Assembly: GCF_033807715.1 (NCBI RefSeq)
Contig: NC_084596.1
Coordinates: 39,480,458-39,544,457 of the forward strand
DNA: 64,000 bases
Reading direction: 5' to 3'
Source: Cololabis saira
Taxonomy: Eukaryota; Chordata; Actinopteri; Beloniformes; Belonidae
In this document: positions 46,453 to 57,239 of the stretch, one piece after another
How the letters are laid out: each line of letters opens with the position of its first letter
Position numbering within the stretch: the first letter of the stretch is position 1
Translations under genes and position numbers: made by a program
Notes under the pieces: generated by a model
Database searches by the model: none
Seen by the model: the letters and a program-made list of their open reading frames with translations, nothing else
What the model was told of the DNA's origin: nothing

Positions 46453-48118
46453 GAGGTGTTTCCACTGGGGGCAGGTTCAGGTGGTTGGTCAGGGGCCCGA
46501 TCGTTGATGCATATCTCCATTAACAGGAACGACCCTGCAAAGGAGCCCGTCAAGAATCTTTGCACAGGATTAAAAACCTTCCTGTAGCAGGACAGGTACC
46601 CAGATCCCCCTATAGGGACCACCTAGTGGGGCTCTCTGCTGATCTGGTTTTCTAAATTAGTTCATCCCTCTCATGTGAATATGAATTACCTGAAAACAAT
46701 GAAGAAGCTGGAGATTTCAAGAAAAAACATTAACTGAGCCGACAGGGAGGTCCTGGTGTTGTTGGCCCATTATGCCAGTGATGAATTCCCGCTAAGGTTT
46801 TTCTTTTAATCTCAATCTCTACCTCTGTGGAATATGTTCAAAAGCAAACAGAAGAAGTAAGAAACATTTCTGCCCCTTCCATGTTTACTTGTTTCTTCTT
46901 CTCTTTCTTCTTTTTAATTTTCTTTTAAGGCCCTGACACACCAAGCCGAAAATCGGCCGTCGGTGCGCGTCGGTCGGGCTAGTTTCCCCGGTGTGTCCCG
47001 CACGTCGCCACAGGTCGGCCGCCCGTCGGGAGCTTTTCAGCCGATTCGACATTCGAATCGGCGTCGGCCGTCGGTCAAACAGCTCACTCTGTGATTGGCT
47101 GTTCAGGTAGCGAATCATTGCACGAGAAGAGAAACGGAAGTGACGAAAGTAAACAAACGGTGAAGGATAAGAGGACCATGGATGTATTATATTAGAAGAG
47201 GACACACAGGCTGTATCAGAATTCGGATCCCCAACCTGGGCTCAGTTTATCCAAATAACGCCTGTTAAGAAATTTGATCCGATGTTTCGGGGATCAGAAG
47301 AGCTGCCGGCCCCGGGGAGCAGCAGCAGCTCACGGCTGGGGAGACAGACGTGATCGCTGGGTCAACCTGCCGTCGTCCCGGGGAGAAACCTGCAGCTCTG
47401 TGGAGAATCACCGCTGGCTGAAATAAATCATTTAGGAAGATATATAACGTTGTCATAACACTTACTGTAAATCACTTTGATTTACCTAGCAAGCACGCTA
47501 AGATAACTAACAGAAACCTAACATACTATTAAAGACCTAACGTTATTAGGACAAATATGCCAAGTTCTACATTCATTACAAATTTGCAACGTAGCTTTGT
47601 CACAATTTTTAATCGTTGTCCTTACACTAAATTGAATTATAAAAGTTATATAATAACGTTACTTACTTTTGTATTGCACTTGTGTTTTCTCAATAAAGCT
47701 TTGAAAAAAAAAGCGCTTCCCAGACCTTCCCGTTTTCCCTTGTTTTTGAGTGAATACAGACTACCGCTGCCTGCTGGTATGGAGGGGAATTACCTCTCAC
47801 GCATGCGCAGAACGTACGTGCTAGTCAGGCCGTCGGGTGTCGTCTTTGCGGTGTGTTCAAAGAACCCGACCTAGCCCGACCCAGCCCGACACAGGCGACG
47901 CGAGCCGACACAGCAGTCAGCCGAGAGCGGGCGACGTCGGGTTGGTGTGTCAGGGCCTTTACGCCGAATAGCAAAAAGGATGCATTTCTGCCATCACATG
48001 GTAAGTGTTATTTGTTCAGCTAATGGTTCTTGTGTGGCGCTACAGTGTAACGGAGACACGCAGTCAGAGGCTTCATCTGGTCGGTTTACCAGAAGCCCTG
48101 ATGGTTCTACCAACACTG
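46453..48118. mobile_element. Second copy of the long palindromic TIR element, interrupted
   Basis: ATCGTTGATGCATATCTCCA at 46500 matches ATCGTTGATGTGTGTCTCCA at 9562, TAATCTCAATCTCTACC (46808) matches TAATCTCAATCCCTACC (10825), and GGTTCTTGTGTGGCGC (48026) matches GGTTCTTGTGTAGCGC (11021). The element is diverged and split by the insertion at 46928-47958. Confidence 0.6.
46928..47958. mobile_element. PIF/Harbinger-type element with TTA duplication, GC-rich, nested
   Basis: It starts AGGCCCTGACACACCAA and ends TTGGTGTGTCAGGGCCT, a perfect 17-bp inverted repeat, flanked by TTA on both sides (46925-46927 and 47959-47961). Both arms carry CGGCCGTCGG/CCCGACGGCC-type sequences. No transposase remains. 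Confidence 0.93.
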
Positions 48119-48330
48119 AGGTGAGTCCGACTAGATCAAGCCAGTACTTCTCATCCTCAAACACAAGCTCGGGCTGCTTCCCCACCAAAGAGGTGACATT
48201 CAAAGTACCAAGAGGCAGTTTTGGATGCCAAGCATCAGCACGCCAAGGGCCGTGGCTTCAACTGCCGCCCTTGACACGACACATCCAGCCCCTCCTGCGA
48301 GTGCTGAGCTATCAGGGCTTCCTAAAGTCA
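48110..48330 (-). pseudogene. LINE endonuclease-domain N-terminal remnant, minus strand
   Basis: From about 48230 on the minus strand the frame reads LGTLNVTSLVGKQPEL in pieces, then EDEKYWLDLVGLTS. This is the LNVxSLxGKxxELVxExxRYxLDIVGLTS start of the apurinic-type endonuclease in an RTE-like LINE family found in fish. It runs into the palindromic transposon at about 48118. Orientation and order fit the RT relic at 43740-44405 being the far end of the same ancient element. Confidence 0.6.
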
Positions 48331-49788
48331 GTGATGGAGATTTTTGTCATTTTTCCATTTCATTTATTCATTCACTTCACAGATATTGTTTAAAGTTAAA
48401 TAAAAATCTGAAAAACATCTAACATTTGGAGGTTTTTAAGTCAAGTTTTCCCTAGACTTTCATGTATAATTAATGTACCGTATCATGCACTGCGCTTGCT
48501 GCTACTGCAGCTGTCTCGTGAGTTCTCAATCCTTCATTTGCTTCCATCACATCCTTCACTTCACTCTGTACTGTAAAGTGCATCGCAGAATATTCAATTA
48601 AAAAATCCGTCCCGTTTTGCATGAAAAAAGTGAAAGTGAAAAGGCTTTGATTTCCATTTGTGCTTGCGGTGCAAAGATGCAGAATTTTCCTCCGCGCAGA
48701 GCATGTAACAAGTCGTTAAAAAAGCAGAGACTTTTGTGTCTCTCCTCACAGTTTAGGCTTAGTGCTGCCTGCCTTCCCCATAAAGAGGGTGCTTTTCCAT
48801 TGATGAGCCGGCACAGGCAGCTTCAGCACCATTTGCAGCAAATCACTACTCTGTTAAAAGGCCCTGATGTGTAGCAAACTTTCCTGCCAGGCCTCCACAC
48901 TCCAAATCCGCCTGCTTGTAAGGCCCCCTGTAATTGGAGGCATTAAACTTGCTTTGGACACGACGGTAAATGAGCTCTTTTAGCTTGGAAGAGAACTGAC
49001 TGGTGCATTCAGAAGGGGGCATGCCAGTAAATGCAGCTAAATCTGACAAATCACTGCCAATCCAGCAGATTTGTATTTGAATATGTGAGTGTGTGTCTCT
49101 TCCTTCCCCCGTGGTGTCCAGCCTAAGCTGGAGTTTGTCCGTGACTGCACACATGCAGCATGGCGGGAGAGCTGCTGTTAATCTCGCAGTAATCGTCAGG
49201 ATCACCGTGTGCAATGCTGGGATTTGATGCCGAACCACAAACTGTCTGGTCAGAGATGAGCAACCAGCAGCCATGAAATAAAACCTGTCACGCTGCCATC
49301 ACTTCCCCGGCTCTCCCTCCGCCGAGCACGCTCATTAAAAACTCTCTGTGAGAACGTGTCGCAACTGATTTCTCATTACTAATGGTCCATAATACAATCA
49401 TGAGATATTTTCCTCTAGGTTTGCTGCCATTTTGCATCATCCTCAAGATGCGGCAGTGAAAAATACACGGTAAACATCTCTGCAGGGACGGAGGGGTGTG
49501 GATGTTTTCTCTGGTGAGCAGCTGGAAATGCTTCAGATGTTTAATGGTAAACAGGATGCAATGTCTCCCTGCTGACACTTTGTTAGATCTCAGATGTAAA
49601 AACATGTTTTAAAGCCGGGCACACGTAAAAATTACTCTTTGACAAAATGCCTTTATTTTTCTTTAATTACTTCTCTTTCTGCAAGGTTGTTCTTTGAGGT
49701 TGAGCATTTCTTTACAGGAAGAGCAGCTGCACCGCTTTGAAGTATATATATCTGGTACTACTGGTCAATTTGACATATGGTACATGAT
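48331..49788. other. Unassigned; candidate conserved non-coding sequence at 48850-49250
   Basis: Low-copy-looking sequence without transposon ends. A 142-codon minus frame at 48846-49274 has no domain signal, and its amino acid make-up looks random. It may include conserved non-coding DNA. Confidence 0.3.
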
Positions 49789-50465
49789 GCTGTGACAAGA
49801 GAAAGTATTTGAACCCCTTTGAAATAACTGTTTTTTGCAACAAAATTTGATTTAATCTTCATCAAAGTCACACTAACAGACGCAAAAGATGATAAAACTC
49901 AAGCATTTATAATACCCTAGTTTATTATTGAACACTCTTAAAAATGTTCAGTGTACTGGAGGAAAAGGGAAATGGACCAACACAGTCCCTATTAAGGGAA
50001 TTAATTACTTGGATCAATAAGGGACACAGAGGTTTGCTGTTGTGAACTGCGCTCCGACAAAAGGAGATCGCTAAAGACATAAAGTTTGTAGTAGCTGATC
50101 ATCAGTTTGGAAAGGGCTAACAAGTCATCTCAGACAGACAGGTCCAGGGTTAGACAGGTTTTCTGTAGAAGGAGAGATTGCTTTGTGTCTAAAGTTGACC
50201 AAAGAGCATCTTGGCAATCTGCAACACTTAACAGTCCAGGTTGTATTGAGTGCTATGTTTGTCACAAAAACTGGACGGCTTACCGAACCTCAAAAGCTCA
50301 TGGCCACTGTGGAGCATGGTGGAGGAAGCATCATGATGTGGGTTTGCTCCACAGGCTCGGGGTCTTGTCCAGTTGAGGGGAAACTGTATTCACGAGTTGA
50401 TACAAATACAGAGTACCTTGTCCTCCAGCTGAAGCAATTAGCAGAAGCTCGGGGATGAAACAGCA
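49789..50465 (+). mobile_element. Tc1-like element relic
   Basis: The left end has the Tc1-family GAGAAAGTATTTGAACCCC motif. A decayed transposase follows: RLTEPQKLMATVEHGGGSIM then MWVCSTGSG, corresponding to VKHGGGSIMVWGC(F). Further pieces are out of frame. The right end was not found; it is cut by the next repeat. Confidence 0.65.
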
Positions 50466-50483
50466 CCATGGCCTCAGGCATTC

Positions 50484-50829
50484 AATCCAGCTTTATTTAT
50501 AAAGCGCCAAATGATGACAAATGTCATCTCAAGGCACTTCAACAACACTGTTCAGCCCATTCCAAATAAGTCCAATTAACACAGAGCCAATAAAACGACA
50601 ATAACAATTATTGCTTCGCAAAGGAAACTACCAGATTGCATCAGAGCGTTTCTTTGTGCTGAGCAAGCACCAGGCGACTGTGGGAAGGAAAAACTCCCCT
50701 TAAACAGGCATCAACGTAAATCCACCACAGAACGGCTGCGGAAAAAAGAAAATCTGCCTTTCGGAGCGGCCCAGACGGAGCCCAAGAGACGCAGGGAAAT
50801 TACCTCAAGGAGAGCCACTTCCAGCAGAG
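50484..50829. repeat. LINE/SINE-like 3' repeat (TTTATTTATAAAGCGCC type)
   Basis: The motifs TTTATTTATAAAGCGCCAAA, GTCATCTCAAGGCACTT and GGGAAGGAAAAACTCCC are a familiar set from an abundant dispersed repeat of teleost genomes. Boundaries are approximate. Confidence 0.55.
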
Positions 50830-50837
50830 ACCTGAAG

Positions 50838-52065
50838 CAGTGGTCCTCAACCTTTTTTCAGTGATGTACCCCCTGTGAAATATGTTTTCAGCCAAGTACC
50901 CCCTAACCAGCACAAAGCACTTTTGGTTGTAAAAAAAAAGACCTAAAACAGAGCACTGTGCCATCAGTAACTGATTTATTAAACATAAAAATATTGCTGC
51001 TATGCTTCAACCACGACTCCATCGTGGGTCCAAGTGATTGACAGGTGAAGCCAGGTGATTGACAGGTTAGGTGGAACCATCCTGGTGTGGGGGGAAACTC
51101 TGCGGTTTTAGGATAATAAGTTGAATAGCCTACTCCTGAAGATAAAATTAATTTTATGAATTTAGACTTATATTTTCCTCAATTATTAATGAAATATTTA
51201 TTTTTAAAGGATTTTTGCATGGATGCTACTTTTTAAATATATTAGTCCATGGGCCAGAGCCCCAAATTTCACTTGTCAGTACCACTCAAGGTGACCAAAC
51301 TTGCTTATCATTTTTGAAAATATCCACGTCTGTAGATGATATTTTGGTCTGATAACCTTCCTGAGTGGCAGCTGGATCATAGTTATCAGCTCATGAAGTT
51401 AAAACCCCCTTCAGAAAATGACATTTTAGATGCTGCTGCATATCCTGGTTTAGACTCATATACAGGATATCTGTCAATGTTTCACTATATTGTGTTTGGT
51501 ATCATTTTAAAGGGGACCTTTAAAGCATTCATTCAAGCTAAGATGTGATACATTTCCTGAATCCTTATGCTCCTATAAGTATTCCAATTTTTGTATTTTG
51601 TGTCTCTGTTGTTCCTAGATGACACAGGGATAAAATATACTACCGGTATATCATTTAGGTGGAAATTGTGTAAAAATGTGTGTTGTTTATAGTTTAAAGA
51701 GCTGCAGTGAACTCTATGTTGGTCAGAAAGATTCACATCTTAGCTTGAATGAATGCTTGAAATGATACCGAAGACAATATTGTGAAACATTAACAGATTT
51801 CCTGTACATGAGTCTAAACCAGGATATGCAGCAGCATCTAAAATGTAATTTTCTGAACTTCATGAGCTCATAACTCTGATCCAGCTGCCTCTCAGGAAGG
51901 TTATCATACCAGAATATCATCTATAGACATGGATCTTTTCAAAAATTATAAGCAAGTTTGGTCACCTTGAGTGGTGCAGATATCTGGTCTGGAACATGGA
52001 CTAATGTATATTTTAAAATCTCACGCACCCCCAGGGGTACGCGTACCCCCATTTGAGAACCACTG
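50838..52065. mobile_element. hAT-type element (CAGTGGTCCTCAACC), with nested palindrome
   Basis: It begins CAGTGGTCCTCAACCTTTTT and ends TTTGAGAACCACTG, the typical CAGTGGTTCTCAACC-type hAT terminus. The 8-bp flanks (ACCTGAAG, TCCTACAG) match at only 5 positions, so the duplication is decayed or disrupted. GTACCCCCT/AGGGGTAC motifs lie inside both ends. Confidence 0.7.
51281..51975. mobile_element. Palindromic MITE nested in the hAT element
   Basis: ACCACTCAAGGTGACCAAAC at the left faces GTTTGGTCACCTTGAGTGGT at the right. The arms stay similar for about 200 bp (for example CCTTCCTGAGTGGCAGCTGG against CCAGCTGCCTCTCAGGAAGG). Potential long hairpin. Confidence 0.85.
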
Positions 52066-53390
52066 TCCTACAGAAACCTGAAGCAGATCTGGACGGGGAT
52101 GGTCAAAAACCTCGTCCCGAAGGGTCCAAGTCTCAAGGTTCAACCAACCATTAACACCAAGCCTTCGTTCAGCTGCAACATGTGTTTGAACAAAGACGTG
52201 AGAAATCACAACTGTTTTCTCAGCTTGTGTTTGTTTGTTAATGTGACTAAGATGAGAATCAGATCTGATTTTAGGGAAAATAAATGCAGAAAACCAGTTA
52301 TTTCTTGGGGGCTCACACACATCTTCTTGCCAGTGTAAATGCCAGGGGCCCCGGCGTTGACCCGGTTAGTTTCCATCCTGCGAGAGCAGATGATTAAAGC
52401 ATGTGAACAAGACGCCAGGCTTGGCCGTGGCGGCTGCAGCGCGAGCAGCGACTCAGAGACGGTTAAGGACGATCCCTGGGAGCCCCTCGTGGACGAGAGT
52501 CCCCTCGGTCAGTAAGAGCAGGGTGACAGCTTCACTCATCTGCACGAGGATCCAGACACGCTCCGTGTCCTGGCTGACAGCCGAGAGCCAAACAACACTG
52601 ACAATTGGTGAAGAGCCACATTAACTTTGCTTTCTTGAAGCCTCTCCAGCAGCAACGGAGACTAAAAATCCCCAGAACAGTCCTGCCGTCTCGCTAATTG
52701 GCCAGCTACTTTGACCAGGCTTTGATTAATCTTAAATCTTAATGAGTTCGCCCCAAAGCTGCTGCGATATTCCGACTGAGGAGGTAAAACTCTCGCTTTT
52801 TCCCTCATTTTTTTTTATTTTATTTTTGTGTGTGTGTGTTTCATCCCGCAGCTGCGAGGAAGGAGACCAGGAACTCTGGCCCAGTGAACTCAGCGAGGAA
52901 TCAAAGTGAATAACAGAGATCTGTTTAATAATTTATTTGCATATGATTATCGTAAAAATACTGAAAGAGAAATGCTTATTTTTGTTCTAGTTTTCACATT
53001 TTTTTTTTTTTTTGTCTTACAGTCTAATACAGCTTTTACTTGCACAGGAAAAAGCCTGCCCTAACAGACACATGTTGTTGTTTCACTGTGACATACTGGA
53101 TCGTTTCAGATATGTAATCCACGTTAAACTGTCATGTCTCCATGTTTGTGCGCCGCGACAGAAAACAAACAAGCATATAAATGAGGAACTGTTGAGACGC
53201 TGAAGTCGGGTCATATAGTTGTAAATGCTCAGCAAGATTTGTCAAATACAAACATGGTGTTTTATTTACAGGCAGCTGCTTTATGGGAGGACTGCAGTCG
53301 CGGCTGGCGTTCATGGAGAAACCAACCAGTCGCCCATTTGTTTCACGTCACCGTTCGTGGGTCGACATCTGGGTCGCGACCCTTCACGGT
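52066..53390. other. Unassigned non-coding sequence
   Basis: No exon or repeat end recognised; T-rich runs lie at 52805 and 53000. Confidence 0.3.
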
Positions 53391-54125
53391 CCGTGTACTT
53401 CACGGCCATCCGTTTTTTGTTTTGAAATGACAAAATAAAAATAGAGATATAATCCGTTCCCCATGTTTTGTTTTGATAATAAAAAACGGAAAACGGATCG
53501 TTGTCCGTTATCCGATTTCATTGATGTGTTTGAAAATCGAAATTGGGAATTAAAACAGCGAGTGGAAAACTCTTTTCTCTATTTCCTATTCGTTTCCAGT
53601 ATGTTAGAGTTCAGTTATTGATTGGACGCTGCTTTTTTTTGGACGCTGCAGCTGAACGGACTTTCACAACATCACTGCAGTTTCATGACGGAGTGAAGAC
53701 AGATTACAGATTAAACTCATGTTTCACTCCCAGGTTTCATATTTGATTTATTTTCTGTTTCAACATTAAAAAAAAATCTAAAACTGTTAATTTTAAATCT
53801 GATCGTAGCAAACTGTTTAGTGTCAGTTTGCTACATGATCAACAAAAGAACCAGAAACAACTTTCTTCATTTATTACTGCGCATGTGCAATCCCCCCATT
53901 TGTCCAATCCTTGTTTTCAGTATCCTTGGAAACGAATAGGAAATAGAGAAAAGAGTTTTCCTTCGCTGTTTTAATTCCCAATTTCGATTTTCAAACATCA
54001 ATGAAATCGGATAATGGATAACGTTTTTTTTTTTTATCAAAACAAAAGATGGGGAACGGATTATTTCTCTATTTTTATTTTGTCATTTCAAAACAAAAAA
54101 CGGATGGCCGTGAAGTACACGGACC
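53391..54125. mobile_element. Long-armed palindromic MITE (GGTCCGTGTACTTCACGG)
   Basis: The left arm GGTCCGTGTACTTCACGGCC and its exact reverse at the right end continue as near-perfect arms of about 200 bp (ATCCGTTTTTTGTTTTGAAA; AATTCCCAATTTCGATTTTC). Flanks CCTTCAC and TTTCAC suggest a short duplication. It ends just beyond the 3' end of the ephb3-like gene. Confidence 0.88.
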
Positions 54126-54129
54126 TTTC

Positions 54130-55255
54130 ACATTCCCGCTGACGCGGCCAGCTCTGCTGCCGGCGGCCTTCGCCTCCGAGAAAAAGCACAAAACAAAAAA
54201 TGCAAAAAAAAACCCTGTATGGCGATAGCAACACAGTCTGATCCGTGTTCTTAAAGGTAATTAGTCCGTCTGAGCTGAACTTTTCTTTAATTCACTCATT
54301 CGTGTCTGTCTGGTTTCCTAAAACATGATAAAAAAAAAACAAAAAAAACAAGCATTGTAATATAAAAGTTAAGCCTTGGTTTAAAAAACACACACACGCA
54401 CACACACACGCACAGAAAAAACAACCTCCTTTTGCATTAACGGATAATAATTTAGCATTCAAATCAAAGCGAATCAAATAAGATTGAGAAAAAACGTCGG
54501 CTTTGGAGCCGTTACTGCAAAAATGCCACCGAAGCAACAAGAAGGAGTTTCCACTTTGGCATGCACATGACGTGTCCCGCACAGTGTTGGCTGCCCGCCC
54601 TGGGCGGGCCGTGAAGACTCGGATGCTTTGTACAGATCTGTAACACGTATATCTCCCGGTACATGTGGAAGACGTTCTTTAAGAGGAAGCAGATGAAACT
54701 TCTTTTTTTTTTTTTTACTCTTTTCTCCAAAAAAAAATAAAAAATAAAAAGGACTCAAACAAAACATTTGGTTGGGTTGAAAAAAAAAAACAAAAAAAAA
54801 CAGAAAACTGAATGAATACAGAGGTGGCGCTGTCTTGGGAGTTAGTTGAGAGCAAGTGTTTGCCTCATCTTGGCACTGAATCATCTCTGAGTTCAACCTT
54901 CCTCAGTGTTCGGGGGGGAAATAAGAGGAGAGACGAGTCCCCAACCGGCAGAAAAGAAACATGCAGGCATGCAAACACAACCTGAGAGGGAGCAATAAGA
55001 AGTCTGGCTTCATGTCAACAGTCACAAATCCACAAGTGTCAAGTAATGAACACACACACTGCAATGGCAACTTCTTTTTTTATACAGACATTAAGTCTCC
55101 AGTGAGAAGGAGGCGTCCAGAGCCGTCCACGTCCGCTGCACAGCCGGACCGTCTTCTTCTGTATTTTACATCATTCTCTCTTGCGTCAGAGTTTCTACGG
55201 TAGGTAGTTTTTTCTTTTTTTTTTGTTCATTCTTACATCCTTTCGGTCTGTCAGT
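54130..55255 (-). other. Probable 3' UTR of the ephb3-like gene
   Basis: This is the sequence directly after the stop codon on the minus strand. It has several long A/T runs and a short GT/CA repeat, no exon-like frame, and an ATTAAA polyadenylation hexamer on the minus strand at 54292-54287. The true cleavage site is not shown by the sequence. Confidence 0.4.
54287..54292 (-). terminator. Candidate polyadenylation signal (ATTAAA)
   Basis: ATTAAA on the minus strand about 960 bases after the stop codon of the ephb3-like gene. It is the only standard hexamer I noticed before the palindromic element at 53391-54125. Single hexamers occur by chance in AT-rich DNA. Confidence 0.3.
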
Positions 55256-55367
55256 TCACACTCGGATGGGGAGGGTTTGGCTCATCTGTTGCCGGATGAT
55301 GTCCTGACTGTCGTCGGGGGCCTTGCTGTTGTGTCCCGGCAGCGTTCCTCCCAGCCGCAGCAGGTCC
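55256..55367 (-). CDS. ephb3: ephb3-like receptor tyrosine kinase, terminal coding exon
   Basis: The exon follows a minus-strand acceptor (GTTGTGTTGGCAG) with a branch-like CTGAC about 25 bases upstream. It begins with one base completing a split codon, then DLLRLGGTLPGH, and ends MSQTLPIRV plus TGA (55258-55256). Known EphB3 proteins end with a DLLRIGVTLAGH helix, then GHQKKIL and QMNQTLPVQV, so the start and tail identify EphB3. The C-terminal PIRV retains the hydrophobic PDZ-ligand form of EphB receptors. The middle is odd: GHQKKIL, nearly invariant in Eph SAM domains, is replaced by GHNSKAP, and one extra residue is present. The preceding SAM exon was not found. A hAT palindrome ends only 39 bases upstream of the acceptor. 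Confidence 0.75.
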
Positions 55368-55406
55368 CTGCCAACACAACGCCACACGGGTCAGCGGCCG
55401 GCTCGC

Positions 55407-56375
55407 ATGGAGCCAAATCACGGCCAAAAGTTTTGCTAATTTGAAAATAAAATTTGAACCTGAAAATTCTTTTTTACAGTTTCAATTTTTTTTTTTTTTT
55501 CGGTATCAGATCTTTTTTTCAGTTTCAAATCTTTTTTTCAGTTTCAGATCTTTTTTTTTCAGTTTCACTTCTTTTTTTTTTCCAGTTTCAAATATTTTTT
55601 TTTCAGTTTAAATTTTTTTTTCTGTTTCAGACTTTTAGCCCCGATCTGGCGTGGGGGGCGTGACATCAACTGAGAGGGGCGTGGCATCATGAGTGACAGC
55701 ATAACAGAGAAGGCGGAGGACGTTCCTCAGTCATGTTGCCTTCAGGAAACGTAGGTTGCAGAAGTTATCAGTAGAAGTTTGAATCAATACTGTATATACA
55801 CTATATTCACGTGATTGGCAGGGGAAAAAACGGATACTAGTGACATATTTCCGTTTAAAAAGCTGTTTTAGACCATACTTGGTAGTATGTGGAAGTGGGA
55901 AGTCTGGCATAGTTTATTGCTTTTATACTGCGATTGGTGCCAAGTACGGTCTAAAACAGCTTTTTAAACAGAAATGTGTCACTAGTATCCGTTTTTTCCA
56001 CTGTCAATCACGTGAATATAGTGTATATACAGTGTTGAATCATACTTCTACTGATAACTTCTGCAACCTACGTTTCCTGAAGGCAACATGACTGAGGAAC
56101 GTCCCCCGCCTTCTCTGTTCTGCTGTCACTCATGATGCCACGCCCCTCTGAGTTGATGCCACGCCCCCCACGCCAGATCGGGGCCAAAAGTCTGAACCTG
56201 AAAAAAAAATTTGAAACTGGAAAAAAAAAAGATTTGAAACTGGAAAAAAAGATGTGAAACTGAAATAAAAAGTTCTGAAACTGAAAAAAAATAAATTTGA
56301 AACCGTAAAAAAGAATTTTCAGGTTTGAATTTTATTTTCAAATTAGCAAAACTTTTGGCCTTGATTTGGCTCCAT
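55407..56375. mobile_element. Long palindromic hAT-type element in the last ephb3-like intron
   Basis: The left end ATGGAGCCAAATCACGGCCA faces the right end TGGCCTTGATTTGGCTCCAT. The arms stay similar through TTTTCAGTTTCAAAT-type runs, GATCTGGCGTGGGGGGCGTG, the ATGAGTGACAG block and an inner TAGTGACATATTTCCGTTTA pair. Flanks CGGCTCGC (55399-55406) and AGGCTCGC (56376-56383) agree at 7 of 8. Nearly the whole 969 bp can fold on itself. Confidence 0.88.
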
Positions 56376-56543
56376 AGGCTCGCAGCCACGCTTCAACAAA
56401 AGGCTACCGCTCATTATCGCCCCTGCTAAGTGCTCCCGGCGAGGGACCGGAGGGATCTAATCCATCTCAGCGCAGCCCCCGGTTTCTGCATGTGGATAAT
56501 AGCAAGTACGGCACCGGGGGAACCAACTTAAAAGTGCTGATCT

Positions 56544-57225
56544 AAACTCAGCCCAGAGATGTTGTGGCCTTTACGTCTTTGATAGCAAGGCGTACTGTAC
56601 ATTATTGTTACATTGGAAATCTGCTGGAAGTCCCTCAATTTCTATGTGGCTTAAGGATATGATGTCTTTTCTGAAACTTGAAAAAAATCAGGTACTCTAG
56701 TCGTGGAAGTACTGAAAGGTTCTATCAAAGATGGCAATATTTCATATCCCATGTTTCAAAGTTAAAAGTGTTACCCACTTAGAGGTGCCTGTTAGTTTTC
56801 ATATACTTTTTCTTTCCTTTTTGCAATTTTATTTATGTGTGGGTGTGTATTTGCATTATGGTGTTTAGAGTAATAGTTTAGTGAGCTGTTTTCTTTTATT
56901 TGTTTTTATTATGTTATTTTTTTTTTAATTTCTTTTCTTTTTATTTATTTATTTTCTATTCTTTTTTTTGCGTAATTATTCGTATCCTGCTATAATTTTA
57001 TATCCATTTATTTTTATTTTATTTTTATGTTTCTATGTTGGAGGGGTTAAAAAAAAAAAAGGTAAAAAAAATCTTTGACTTGTGATTTTCTTTTAGTGAT
57101 ACTTGGTACACTACGGTCACTGAATGTAGTGATCTTTCTATTGTTTTTTTTTCTTCGAAATAGTTATGAAGATGTATGTACCATTGTTACTTTGGCTATA
57201 TCAATAAAAAAAATTAAGAAAAAAA
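56544..57225 (+). mobile_element. 5'-truncated L1 insertion with poly(A) and 14-bp target duplication
   Basis: AAAAGTGCTGATCT lies on both sides (56530-56543 and 57226-57239). The insert ends ATCAATAAAAAAAATTAAG followed by an A run, the usual L1 tail. Near the 5' end the ORF2 C-terminus can be read: WLKDMMSFLKLEK, then, after one extra A in an A run (frameshift near 56684), YSSRGSTERFYQRWQYF to a stop. It lies antisense within the ephb3-like gene. Confidence 0.92.
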
Positions 57226-57239
57226 AAAAGTGCTGATCT

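Noticed and set aside
48846..49274. A 142-codon minus-strand frame as a possible gene
   Set aside because: No domain, no splice context and random-looking composition; more likely non-coding.
54474..54896. Minus-strand frames in the region after the ephb3-like stop codon
   Set aside because: They follow the stop codon of the gene, pass through A/T runs and show no domain; better explained as 3' UTR.
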